Origin: Fulvivirga sp.
GTDB taxonomy: Bacteria > Bacteroidota > Bacteroidia > Cytophagales > Cyclobacteriaceae
DNA: 57,160 nucleotides
NCBI GenBank assembly: GCA_028280565.1
Contig: JANQLQ010000109.1
Location: forward strand, 1 to 57,160
Reading direction: 5' to 3'
Made by a program: the position numbers and the translations under genes. The number at the start of each line of letters is the position of its first letter. The first letter of the stretch is position 1. Below the pieces are notes generated by a model that was given only the letters and a program-made list of their open reading frames with translations, did no database searches and was not told the origin of the DNA. This document shows, piece after piece, positions 46,782 through 55,409 of this stretch.

Positions 46782-47264
46782 ATGAAAAGGAAAATAAAAA
46801 TAGCGATCATAGAAGATGATGAATTCTTCGCAGAATTATTGTACTGGAAGCTGGGGCAAAACAAGCAATACGAAGTGACTGTTTTTAATGATCCGGATAC
46901 CTTCTTAAATACCCCGGCTAAATCTCATGATGTGGCTGTGATAGATTATCATTTGGGAAATAGCCATTATAATGGTTTGGATATCGCCAAGAGAATTAAG
47001 AATGTGCCCAAGATTTTCATATCCGGTCAAAATGACATCGTATGTGCTCTAAACATGATAAAGGAAGGTGCTGCCGTAGATTACATTAATAAAGCATCTG
47101 CTTCACTAGATAAAATCGTCATGAGCACAGACAGTATTGTAAAACGAATGAACGCAAAGCACAAATTATCATGTATAGAGAAAGAACGCAAGAAAATGCT
47201 TGGTCGTCTATCTTGCATGGCGCTGATTTCTATCTTAGTTTTAATAGTTTCTTTACTATTTTAA
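46782..47264 (+). CDS. Response regulator receiver with a C-terminal membrane anchor
   Basis: Protein of 160 residues from the ATG at 46782 (ATG 46770, overlapping the previous gene by 8 bp, is also possible). Receiver features: IIEDDE acidic pair, phospho-Asp in VIDYHLGN, Ser in ISGQ, Lys in YINKAS. After a basic linker (KERKKMLGR) the protein ends in one strongly hydrophobic segment (MALISILVLIVSLLF), so it should be tail-anchored in the inner membrane with the receiver in the cytoplasm. No output domain exists. It lies between the sugar-phosphate transferase and H-NOX genes. I infer that it contacts the EPS machinery when phosphorylated. Confidence 0.85.
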   Translation: MKRKIKIAIIEDDEFFAELLYWKLGQNKQYEVTVFNDPDTFLNTPAKSHDVAVIDYHLGNSHYNGLDIAKRIKNVPKIFISGQNDIVCALNMIKEGAAVDYINKASASLDKIVMSTDSIVKRMNAKHKLSCIEKERKKMLGRLSCMALISILVLIVSLLF

Positions 47265-47291
47265 ATCTATATTTCCTGTAAAGTTGCAACT

Positions 47292-47858
47292 ATGCATGGC
47301 TTAATTTTTCAAAAACTTCAAGACTTTGTTATAGATATTTCTTCAGGAGAGACATGGTTGAAAATGAAAAAAGAGGCGGGTTTAGAAGATGTAATATTCT
47401 CACCTACCCGGAAATACCCTGACGAATATATTGAAAAGTTTGTAGCATTGGCTCAAGATCATTTTGGATTGGAAAGAGACGATGTATTGGAAGCCTTTGG
47501 TAAACACATGGGCCCAAAGCTCATCCAGCTTTTCAACTTTACCATCGTCCCGGGATGGACAGCGCTCGAAATCATTGAGAACACGGAAGAATACATCCAC
47601 AAGACCCTGAAAACGGCGGATCCCAACGTGGATACGCCCAAGCTTGTGGTTACCAGGATCTCAGGCAATGAACTCAAACTCGAATATAACTCTCCGAGAA
47701 AGATGATTGCCCTGGGCATAGGCATTGTCAAAGCCATTGGAGAAGCATTTGGCGAACAGCTAACCATTACTCGGGAAGATACCGACGAAGGGACCACCCT
47801 GGTGATAAAAAAACAACTTGGACACGCTTGGACTGCACGGCCACAATCCACCATGTAA
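47292..47858 (+). CDS. Stand-alone H-NOX heme sensor, probably NO-selective
   Basis: Protein of 188 residues, the usual size for an independent H-NOX domain. The N-terminus MHGLIFQKLQDFV is family-typical. Heme contacts fall one position after their T. tengcongensis counterparts: proximal His103 (102), Pro116 (115) and the Y-x-S-x-R motif Tyr132, Ser134, Arg136 (131/133/135). The distal pocket lacks the Tyr needed for O2 binding (position 141 is Leu, corresponding to Tyr140), so NO selectivity is predicted. H-NOX proteins usually control a histidine kinase or cyclic-di-GMP enzyme encoded beside them; here the neighbour, 27 bp away, is a membrane-anchored receiver in an EPS operon. Confidence 0.93.
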   Translation: MHGLIFQKLQDFVIDISSGETWLKMKKEAGLEDVIFSPTRKYPDEYIEKFVALAQDHFGLERDDVLEAFGKHMGPKLIQLFNFTIVPGWTALEIIENTEEYIHKTLKTADPNVDTPKLVVTRISGNELKLEYNSPRKMIALGIGIVKAIGEAFGEQLTITREDTDEGTTLVIKKQLGHAWTARPQSTM

Positions 47859-48366
47859 AAACGTGAGCTCGCTATAGAAATACGGTTAGATTATATAGAT
47901 CCTGGTTGCAAATTACACCTATAAACAAGATGGCATTTTGATTGCCAGTAGGTTAAAGAACAGGACTAAACCACAAAATTACACCTCACTAGGACTACTT
48001 TTCCAGATTTAAGTCATTGATAATAAGGCTTGTAGTTTCAAACCTAGTGCCAGCGAGTTGCAAAGGATAGGTGATCCATATCCTGTGCTAAATCCATCCA
48101 AAACCTATACCTAAGAACGTCATTCCTTATTTATAATATCGTCATTCCTTGCAGCCTGTGCGTTAGGCTAGGCGTGACAAGGAATCTGCGAAATCGTGAA
48201 ACGAAAACCCAGTACACTCAAAAAAAGGTTTACGTCCAACGACACAGCAGATTCCTGCTCTCGCATATCGCTCACCCTGCAAGGCCGGCAGGAATGACGA
48301 TAAAGAAGGTTTTTTTCGTTTTTGATGAGGGTTATCCAGTGCTATTTTATTTAAATTCTTTGTGCA
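47859..48366. other. Intergenic region between H-NOX and pgi genes
   Basis: A 508-bp gap between convergent genes. Most of it is copy B of the dispersed repeat (48039-48337). No gene or clear terminator was seen in 47859-48038; a 70-codon frame at 48174 lies inside the repeat and is rejected. Confidence 0.7.
48039..48337 (-). repeat. Dispersed repeat, copy B (inverted relative to copy A at 18979-19262)
   Basis: Reverse complement of copy A over its whole length, with the same two internal palindromes and scattered substitutions. It differs by ~20 extra bases at about 48121-48142, where GTCATTCC occurs twice around an AT-rich spacer. Nearly intact conservation over ~280 bp of non-coding DNA implies recent copying or gene conversion. 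Confidence 0.88.
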
Positions 48367-50019
48367 CTACGAACGTAACTCCTTGAACGTATTGATAAGT
48401 CCATTGGTAGACCCATCGTGGCTGGAGATGGCCGTGGTGTCACCTAGTTCCGGTAATATCTTTTTTGCCAATTGCTTTCCGAGCTCTACGCCCCACTGGT
48501 CAAAGCTGTAAATATTCCAAATGATGCCTTGTACAAATATTTTATGTTCGTACATCGTGATAAGGCTCCCCAGTGTTCTTGGGGTCAGTTTTTTGAAAAG
48601 AATGGAATTGGTAGGACGATTTCCTTCGAATACCTTGAAAGGTGTGAGGCGTGTTACTTCGCTTTCGTCCAGTCCCTGCGACTGTAATTCTTGTATTACC
48701 TCTGTTTCGCTTTTGCCATTCATCAAAGCTTCTGTTTGGGCGAAGAAGTTGGCCATGAGCTTATCATGGTGGTCACCGATTGGATTTTGGGAGATCGCAG
48801 GGGCCAGGAAATCACACGGGATGAGTTTTGTCCCTTGGTGTATTAGTTGGTAAAAGGCATGCTGGCCGTTAGTGCCGGGCTCTCCCCAAATGACCGGGCC
48901 TGTTTGGTAACTTACCTTCTTTCCATTCCTGCCTACATACTTCCCATTACTCTCCATATCTCCTTGCTGGAAATAGGCGGCAAACCGGTGCATGTACTGG
49001 TCGTATGGAAGCAATGCCTGCGATTCGGCACCATAGAAGTTATTATACCATATACCTAGCAGGGCCAAAATTACTGGTATGTTCTGATCCATTGCGGCCG
49101 TTCTGAAATGCTCATCTAAGGCATGGGCGCCCTCTAACAACGCTTGAAAATTATCAAAACCCACGGAACAGGCAATAGAAAGACCAATCGCTGACCATAG
49201 TGAATAACGGCCACCTACCCAATCCCAAAACTCGAACATATTCCCGGTATCAATCCCGAATTGGGCTACAGCTTCCGCGTTTGTTGAGATAGCGACAAAA
49301 TGCTTTTTGATATCTTCCTCCGTACCCTCTCCTGCAAGGAACCAGTTCCTGGCAGAGTGTGCGTTAGTCATGGTTTCTTGGGTGGTGAAAGTCTTAGAGG
49401 CAATCATAAAAAGGGTAGTTTCCGGGTCCACCTTTTTCAAGATCTCGCTGATATGGGTACCGTCTACGTTAGAAACGAAATAGGTATCAATATGGGGGAC
49501 CTTGTAGGGCTTCAAGGCTTCGGTCACCATAACCGGGCCTAGGTCGGAACCGCCGATGCCTATGTTTACAATGCTCTTGATCTCTTTTCCACTATATCCC
49601 TTCCAGCTGCCGCTGATCACTTTTTCACTAAAAGACCGCATCTTGTCGAGTACGTCCGCTACGGCGGGCATTACATCTTGTCCATCTACAAGGAGAGAAT
49701 TATTTGCGGGGTTCCGAAGGGCTACGTGGAGTACGGAGCGGCCCTCGGTCTGGTTGATCTTCTCCCCAGAAAACATAGCTTGTATGGCCTCCTTCACCCC
49801 GGTTTCCTGTGCCAGGTCGATCAAAAGATTGAATGTTTCTTGGCTGATACGGTTTTTAGAATAATCGACCAGGATATCTTCAAACGTGATCGAAAAATTT
49901 TCGAAACGCTTTGCGTCGCTTTCAAAGTATGATTTGATCGTTTTGGATCGGTTTTCTTTTACATGTTGCTCCAGTGCTTTCCATGCATTGGACTGGGTAG
50001 GGTCGATAGAAGATAACAT
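48367..50019 (-). CDS. pgi: Glucose-6-phosphate isomerase
   Basis: Protein of 550 residues, full length for the long bacterial/eukaryotic-type enzyme. Interconverts glucose-6-phosphate and fructose-6-phosphate in the cytoplasm. Signature 1 is [13 protein letters not shown]; signature 2 is [13 protein letters not shown], containing the Lys that binds substrate. The catalytic Glu is in [10 protein letters not shown] and the ring-opening His in [10 protein letters not shown]; phosphate-binding SKTFTTQET is present. Besides glycolysis and gluconeogenesis it supplies fructose-6-phosphate for EPS sugar nucleotides, though it is convergent with the EPS locus, not part of its operon. Confidence 0.97.
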   Translation of the reverse strand: MLSSIDPTQSNAWKALEQHVKENRSKTIKSYFESDAKRFENFSITFEDILVDYSKNRISQETFNLLIDLAQETGVKEAIQAMFSGEKINQTEGRSVLHVALRNPANNSLLVDGQDVMPAVADVLDKMRSFSEKVISGSWKGYSGKEIKSIVNIGIGGSDLGPVMVTEALKPYKVPHIDTYFVSNVDGTHISEILKKVDPETTLFMIASKTFTTQETMTNAHSARNWFLAGEGTEEDIKKHFVAISTNAEAVAQFGIDTGNMFEFWDWVGGRYSLWSAIGLSIACSVGFDNFQALLEGAHALDEHFRTAAMDQNIPVILALLGIWYNNFYGAESQALLPYDQYMHRFAAYFQQGDMESNGKYVGRNGKKVSYQTGPVIWGEPGTNGQHAFYQLIHQGTKLIPCDFLAPAISQNPIGDHHDKLMANFFAQTEALMNGKSETEVIQELQSQGLDESEVTRLTPFKVFEGNRPTNSILFKKLTPRTLGSLITMYEHKIFVQGIIWNIYSFDQWGVELGKQLAKKILPELGDTTAISSHDGSTNGLINTFKELRS

Positions 50020-50370
50020 AATATAACGTTGCTTACGCCAGCGAATTTATAAAATCGATGCCCTTTCTAAAAGCTAAATCCAGTGAATAATTTTGTTATC
50101 GGTGGGGTAGTAGATGGTGGATCATTTTCCCGTGATTCCTGTAGAGTGTTACCCCTGGTTTTAGAAGTTTAGACCTATTGATTAAATCCGTCAATCCTTC
50201 CTATTTCTGATTTCAAATATTGCCTCCCGTTTTCTTAAGTTGAGAAATTCGACAGGGAATTAGCTGCCGGCTACCTACTATAAATGGCTATAGAAAAAAG
50301 AATCCGGATCGGCAAAAAATGGGGTAGAGAACACGATCCGGACCTGGCTGTAAGTATTGAAAAAAAATGA
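50020..50370. other. Intergenic region upstream of pgi
   Basis: A 351-bp gap between two minus-strand genes. It must hold the pgi promoter near 50030-50100, but no clear consensus was seen. Its other end contains the terminator of the HU/SPOR gene (50292-50342). No gene was found. Confidence 0.5.
50292..50342 (-). terminator. Rho-independent terminator of the HU-CCDC81/SPOR gene
   Basis: TCCGGATCG (50303-50311) and CGATCCGGA (50334-50342) form a perfect 9-bp stem with a 22-nt loop. On the minus strand the stem is followed at once by TTCTTTTTTC (50302-50292). It lies ~29 bp after the stop of the gene ending at 50371. Confidence 0.72.
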
Positions 50371-51549
50371 TCACTTCCTGGTAATCCATGCATAGGGCTC
50401 TCGCTGGTTCCTCATATCCGCCAGTAAGGAAAGCGCATTATCTTTCCCTTTGATCTTTTCAAACCCGACAAAGTAAAAGTTGTCATTCCCTAAGAACTTG
50501 CTCACCTCTAATCCTTGGTTATTCAACCGGTTTGCGAAGCGGTCTGCATACGGTTCATGTTTGAAGCTGCCTAGTATTAAACTGTATACCCGCGGGTCGG
50601 ACGAGTGTTGCTCCAACACCGGTAGCGTTTTGACCTCGAGATTTTTTCGTGGTCTATCACTATTGTTGTTGGGACTTTTTCCCGTAGTTTCTTCTTTTTT
50701 GGGACTTGCGGCTTCGGGCTCTTCGGTTTGTGAAACTTCATGTTCTACAGGTTCTTCGTTTTTCTCAGCCGTATTTTCAATGTCGTGTGCCGTAGATTGT
50801 GATTCTAACGCTTCTGCCGTCTCCGCAGATGGCGTATTTCCTGCATGTTGATCCTTCTTATAGATTTGGAAATAATACAAGGCTACCAACCCCAGGATCA
50901 AAAGCGGTATAAAGATCCATAAAGCATTGAAAGCAGGTCGTTTTTTTTCGAATTTCGCTTTTCGAACATAATACGCTTGTACCCCTTCATCCTCTTCCGA
51001 AAGGATGGTGTTATAGTTCGGTTTTTCTTCTTCGAACTTTTCCAATTCGGTATCTTCCTCCTCTACAGCAGTCTCATAAGAGGGTGAAAGATCCTCGGCG
51101 GGCTCCTGGAACGTTTCTTCTTCTTTTATATCAGCTGCGGTCCCTGTTTCATCATTTGGGACAGGAGTGTTAAAAGGTTCTTCTTGTTCAAAACTGCTCT
51201 CTTCTTGCAGGTCATTTCCTTCGGGTAAGATGTCCTCTTTGGTTTTAGATAAGGCCAAGTCACCACGTTCATCTATGGCCAGGTAGCCAATACCTCCTAT
51301 AAAATAATATCCCTTATCCTTAATGGTTTCTTGAAGGGATTGAATGTAGTTCGAGAGTGCACTTTTGGATTCTTCCAAGTCCATGTGCTGCTGTCGCTGT
51401 ATTTCTTCGAGTACTTTGCCGTCGTCTAGGGTGAGGTGTTCGTTGAAATAGGAGCGGTCGGTAGCCTCAGAGTATATTACAGCCCCAAAACCCGGGATGA
51501 AAACACGCTGCTCTCGCTGGAATACGGCATTTATGCATTGATCTATCAT
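50371..51549 (-). CDS. HU-CCDC81 and SPOR domain membrane protein
   Basis: Protein of 392 residues. N-terminal HU-like (CCDC81) region at about 1-100 (FIPGFGAVIYS, FIGGIGYLAIDERGDL), a Glu-rich acidic linker (about 105-190), one membrane helix at about 208-228 (LWIFIPLLILGLVALYYF), a second acidic disordered linker, and a C-terminal SPOR domain at about 315-392 (YSLILGSFKHEPYADRFANRL). HU-CCDC81/SPOR proteins are widespread in Bacteroidota; SPOR binds denuded peptidoglycan at division sites, and the N-terminal domain faces the cytoplasm, where it might touch DNA. A cell-division or envelope-maintenance role is likely. Confidence 0.9.
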   Translation of the reverse strand: MIDQCINAVFQREQRVFIPGFGAVIYSEATDRSYFNEHLTLDDGKVLEEIQRQQHMDLEESKSALSNYIQSLQETIKDKGYYFIGGIGYLAIDERGDLALSKTKEDILPEGNDLQEESSFEQEEPFNTPVPNDETGTAADIKEEETFQEPAEDLSPSYETAVEEEDTELEKFEEEKPNYNTILSEEDEGVQAYYVRKAKFEKKRPAFNALWIFIPLLILGLVALYYFQIYKKDQHAGNTPSAETAEALESQSTAHDIENTAEKNEEPVEHEVSQTEEPEAASPKKEETTGKSPNNNSDRPRKNLEVKTLPVLEQHSSDPRVYSLILGSFKHEPYADRFANRLNNQGLEVSKFLGNDNFYFVGFEKIKGKDNALSLLADMRNQREPYAWITRK

Positions 51550-51892
51550 AGTAATGAGGGTTTATTTTAATATACATATCATACAAGCCTATGACACGAT
51601 ATCTCAGGTTTCTCAGTAGAAAGATATACAAGAAAAGGGGTAAAAAAGAATCTATTCCTTATGCTTGCTGACAAACATAAGAAAATGGTATTTTTCGAAG
51701 CTTAATGGGTGATTTGGTTGTATATATTTAAGTCAATGTATTCAATTAGCCAGTTAAATGGTTTATTGCGGCCCAAACCTGCATGTAAGATATAGCGGCT
51801 GTTTGGACAGGAATTCCCAATGCTCAGGCCCCTAGATCATAGAGCTACACGAATTGTGCACGTAGCACATTCAATTAGGGGAGAGTATCGCC
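51550..51892. other. Intergenic region between two minus-strand genes
   Basis: A 343-bp AT-rich gap with no gene seen. Just after the LRR gene stop, CCCCTA/TAGGGG (about 51830-51880) encloses TGTGC/GCACA, a weak two-tier hairpin without a T run that might end the four-gene operon. The upstream part should carry the promoter of the HU/SPOR gene. Confidence 0.4.
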
Positions 51893-53935
51893 TTAATAAA
51901 AAGTCACTTTACAATTTGGCCGGCTTTTTTTAAAGTTATTCACCTCCTTTTCTGCCAGCTTTGTATTATAGCAAGAGAGTTTACTTAAGTGCTGTAGGGT
52001 GATCAAAGGGGTGAGGCTTGTGATCGCCGTGTTATGACATTCTATTTCTTCGAGCTTTTCTGCATCACGTAGAGCGTTTAAGTTCTTAACACGCGTGCCG
52101 GATACGTTTATGGACTTTAGATCTTGCAAGGTAGCTAAAGGGGAAAGGTCCGATGCTTTGGTGTATTCCATATTGATCGAAACCAATCGTGATAGCTTTT
52201 CCAGTGGCGCTATCGACTCTACAGGATTATAAGAAAAGTCTAATTCTACTAGGTTTTGAAGATGGACAATGGGTTTTAGGTCGCTGATGGTCATCAGCTT
52301 GGATATGTTGAGCTTTCTCAGTGCCGGCAGCATTTCCAGCCCTTGTAGGTCCTGCAGCTCTTGCCGCTCACTTATATCCAACTGTTTTATCTTCACAATC
52401 TCGAAAAGCTTGTCCAAGGAGGGAGACTGGGGACTTTCATACCCGATCAGTCTTTTGAAAGTAGATTTCCACTCTTCACTGATCTTTAACCAGATCGGTA
52501 CGTATTTTTTAGAGTTAAATACTACCAGTGCGTTAGGATGCTCCACTATAAATTGGGTGGCCTGGTCATCTTCTATATTGGTATAATCTACATTTAAATA
52601 TTCAAGCTGCGGGAGGTTCATGATCGGCTTCATATCACTGGTGAAGGTGTTGCTGATATCCAATTTTTTTAAATTGGATAGTTTGCTAAGTACATCGATG
52701 GATGATATTCTTGTCTTGGCCGCCTTGAGTACCTCCAGGTTTTTCATCATGCCTACAGGGGATAGGTCGGCGAGTTTCTTTCCGCTAATGTCAAGTGATA
52801 TTAGCTCACTGATCTGGGCCAGTTCTTCAGCATTAGGTTCCAGCTTAAGCATGGTCACGTTTTCACGAAAAATACTTTGCCATTCCGCGTCCAGTGATTT
52901 CCACCATTTGGTTAGCGTCACTGATTCGGCGATGATCTCACAGTTTGGCAGTGTTTTACGTAGCAAGTCAATATCTTCTTGCGACAAGCGAGTATCCGTA
53001 CATATGATCTTACGCACCTGCGTAAGCCCCAATAAGGGCGTGATATCGGCCACGTCTGTACTTTCAAAACTTAGTATTTTCAAGCTGGGCAACTCTTTCA
53101 CCATATCCAGGTTTTTAACAGTAGTGTTGGAGAGGTGTAATTCCTCCAGGTTGCTCAGGCCATACAAAGGAGAAAGGTCTTGTACAGTCGTATTCGATAG
53201 GTTAAGTTTTTTAAGGTTGACCAATACATTCAGTGGCTCTAGCGTTTGTATATAGCGATTGTAAGATATGTCAATCTCATTGATCCCGAAAAGACGCCGA
53301 ACATCACTTATACCGATCTCTGATTGAAGTTTACGCTGGTAAATGACTTTCCATTCAAAAGAAAGATCCTTCCACCACTGCCCGAGGGTGAGGCGGCTGT
53401 TGGTCTCTACATTGTAAATACTGGCAATTTTGTACTCCCCGTTGGTTTCATCGATGTTTACCTCGATAAAGCGTTCCATCTCGTTTTGCACTTTTTCGTT
53501 ATTGAAATTAGTGCCTTGTAGCTTTCGGATGGTTTTTACTTTAAGGTAGCTTTGGCCGTTGGCATTTTGCAAGGACTCAACCCCTTGTACTTCGAAATCA
53601 AATGTTGCATTCTTAAAAAAGATATCGAGATCCCTTAAGTAATTCTGTACGTCTTTGTTGATGATCACATCCCTTTCATGAAGGTCATCTTCGATTTTTG
53701 CATTGGTACTGGCAAATGCCTTCAGGTAGGTTTGGGCAATTACGGTATTCTTCTCTCTTAGGCTGGCCTGTTGCGAACCTACCGTGTTAAACAACATTTC
53801 CACAAAAGAAACTAAGCTCTCTACATTATCCTGCACAACGCCTGCAGTGGGTTCATGGCTGCTGGCTAAAGAAGGCCACGAAAGGGTTGGGCATAAGAGT
53901 AAGCTGAATACTATATATCTTAAGCGCCGGATCAT
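51893..53935 (-). CDS. Exported leucine-rich-repeat protein with three tandem W-box/LRR modules
   Basis: Protein of 680 residues with a signal peptide (to about 25). Residues 30-180 resemble an NTF2-like cone fold. Then three modules follow, each with a Trp box, a run of ~22-residue SDS22/internalin-type LRRs (LxxLxLSNTTVxDLSPL pattern) and a closing P-N-x-x-x element. Trp boxes: WWKDLSFEWKVIY (187-199), WWKSLDAEWQSIF (344-356), WLKISEEWKSTF (482-493). Caps: LPNCEII, HPNALVV and RPNCKVTFY. LRR arcs bind proteins; the module repeats suggest three similar binding surfaces. It is the last gene of a four-gene cluster, 20 bp after the previous gene. Function is unknown. Confidence 0.82.
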   Translation of the reverse strand: MIRRLRYIVFSLLLCPTLSWPSLASSHEPTAGVVQDNVESLVSFVEMLFNTVGSQQASLREKNTVIAQTYLKAFASTNAKIEDDLHERDVIINKDVQNYLRDLDIFFKNATFDFEVQGVESLQNANGQSYLKVKTIRKLQGTNFNNEKVQNEMERFIEVNIDETNGEYKIASIYNVETNSRLTLGQWWKDLSFEWKVIYQRKLQSEIGISDVRRLFGINEIDISYNRYIQTLEPLNVLVNLKKLNLSNTTVQDLSPLYGLSNLEELHLSNTTVKNLDMVKELPSLKILSFESTDVADITPLLGLTQVRKIICTDTRLSQEDIDLLRKTLPNCEIIAESVTLTKWWKSLDAEWQSIFRENVTMLKLEPNAEELAQISELISLDISGKKLADLSPVGMMKNLEVLKAAKTRISSIDVLSKLSNLKKLDISNTFTSDMKPIMNLPQLEYLNVDYTNIEDDQATQFIVEHPNALVVFNSKKYVPIWLKISEEWKSTFKRLIGYESPQSPSLDKLFEIVKIKQLDISERQELQDLQGLEMLPALRKLNISKLMTISDLKPIVHLQNLVELDFSYNPVESIAPLEKLSRLVSINMEYTKASDLSPLATLQDLKSINVSGTRVKNLNALRDAEKLEEIECHNTAITSLTPLITLQHLSKLSCYNTKLAEKEVNNFKKSRPNCKVTFY

Positions 53936-53955
53936 AGTGGTTAGGTTTTAGGTGT

Positions 53956-54816
53956 TTATGGGTTTACTGCATTTTTTCTCATGAAAACATACTGCTTCAA
54001 GAGGTTTTTATCTTTTTCAGAAACGTAAGCAATGTCCGATATCAGCCAGCCGGAATTTTTTGAATCTCTCCGCATCTTGGCCAATTCAAAATACCAATTA
54101 TTGATTTGGAAGAAGTGAAATTTGACTTTGTTGATCGATTGTAACGCTAATTTTTTTCGTTTCATTTCGAAGATAAACAAGGTCAAAAAATCAGGCTGAT
54201 GATCATTTTTGATATAATCTTCCAATACATCGGTATCGTTTAGAGCACTTTTCAAATTAATGAAATGGAGCTCATGACTTTTCGGGTGTATGTATTTTTT
54301 CATTTTAGGTTTCCCGTAATTTTTGTCGTTCCACCCATCCGTTACGGTGTTAAACATTTCTACAAAGGGGTAAAAATATATGTTGCTCAGCACCCATTTG
54401 TAACCCTTATTCTCTTTTTCCAAGGATAAAAAAAGGATGCCATGTTCTAATTTTCCATTGTATTTAAACATGGCGTCAACTTGTGCAAACCAGTCACCCC
54501 CGTGAAAATCAAGGTATTGTGGGTTCCGATTGACAACTTGGTCGATGAAAGAAGCTTTCAACTCTTCGCTTATACCATGATTAAATTTGTCAAAGGCATT
54601 GCTGATGTAGAACTGCCGTAAAGTTTTACTATGGTAGAGGGTGTCGCGTTTGGAAAATCGCTTGCCTTTAAAGCCTTCTTCGCTGTTAAAGCGTCGGAAA
54701 AATTGCCCTACTTGCTTGGTTTCCGCTATTAAAAACTTTCCATCCAGGTCATCTTGTACCTGGGCCGTTGCGTACAACGGGAGGGCGAATGAAAGAATTA
54801 AAAATGCCTTTTTCAT
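53956..54816 (-). CDS. Exported protein of unknown function (envelope operon gene 3)
   Basis: Protein of 286 residues with a clean signal peptide (FLILSFALPLYATAQ). No family is recognised. The middle (about 110-180, HGILFLSLEKENKGYKWVLSNIYFYPF) and the end (KVKFHFFQINNWYFELAKMRR) look like curved beta-sheets of an NTF2-like or similar periplasmic domain. The ATG overlaps the stop of the upstream gene by 4 bp, so expression is coupled. The set of four exported proteins in one operon suggests an envelope complex. Confidence 0.7.
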   Translation of the reverse strand: MKKAFLILSFALPLYATAQVQDDLDGKFLIAETKQVGQFFRRFNSEEGFKGKRFSKRDTLYHSKTLRQFYISNAFDKFNHGISEELKASFIDQVVNRNPQYLDFHGGDWFAQVDAMFKYNGKLEHGILFLSLEKENKGYKWVLSNIYFYPFVEMFNTVTDGWNDKNYGKPKMKKYIHPKSHELHFINLKSALNDTDVLEDYIKNDHQPDFLTLFIFEMKRKKLALQSINKVKFHFFQINNWYFELAKMRRDSKNSGWLISDIAYVSEKDKNLLKQYVFMRKNAVNP

Positions 54817-55409
54817 GAAGTAGTTTCGCTTACAACAATATCACCAAGAAGCACATCCCAGAAATCAATGATGTCCCCATCGATCTGCATCTGCTTTTTT
54901 TCTACAAAAACGGTAATATCTTTTTTGGTGACGTCTTTGTACATGAGTTTATCCCCTATGGACCCTTGGAACCGCTGGAAGATCGTGATCACCCCTACGT
55001 ATTTCCCGTCTGGGGTCATTTCCAAGTCACTGATGTACTGGATATCGTACCAATCTATTTCCACTTGGTCGTAGTTAAGCGCCATCAGCCGCTCAAAATA
55101 CTTGCGCATTTCGTAGGTCTGCACCTCGTCGCTTCCCAGCGAAGATACACCTACTACGCTACCTTCGCTGAACAGTTCTAATGCCCTGTCGATCACGCGG
55201 CTAGCCTCTGAAAAGGAGGTTTCTTTACTGCCTATGATCCGGATGTAAGCCTTTAGGTCTTTTACTTTCTCTAGGGCCAACGAGTCGATCTTTAGCTTTT
55301 CTTCGAACTCTAGGTCATGATCTTCGGCTTCGGTTTGTGCCTTTGTATACCAGGGTGCTAGCAGTAAGATCGCTGTAAGACAGCTCCACACTTGTATTCT
55401 GGTTATCAT
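54813..55409 (-). CDS. Exported protein of unknown function (envelope operon gene 2)
   Basis: Protein of 198 residues with a signal peptide (LTAILLLAPWYTKAQ). The mature part starts with a charged helical segment, followed by a beta-rich region (VEIDWYDIQYISDLEMTPDGKYVGVITIFQRFQG, about 115-150) that fits an NTF2-like fold. No catalytic motif was seen. It overlaps the genes on both sides by 4 bp (both ATGA junctions), a strong sign of one operon with coupled translation. Confidence 0.7.
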   Translation of the reverse strand: MITRIQVWSCLTAILLLAPWYTKAQTEAEDHDLEFEEKLKIDSLALEKVKDLKAYIRIIGSKETSFSEASRVIDRALELFSEGSVVGVSSLGSDEVQTYEMRKYFERLMALNYDQVEIDWYDIQYISDLEMTPDGKYVGVITIFQRFQGSIGDKLMYKDVTKKDITVFVEKKQMQIDGDIIDFWDVLLGDIVVSETTS

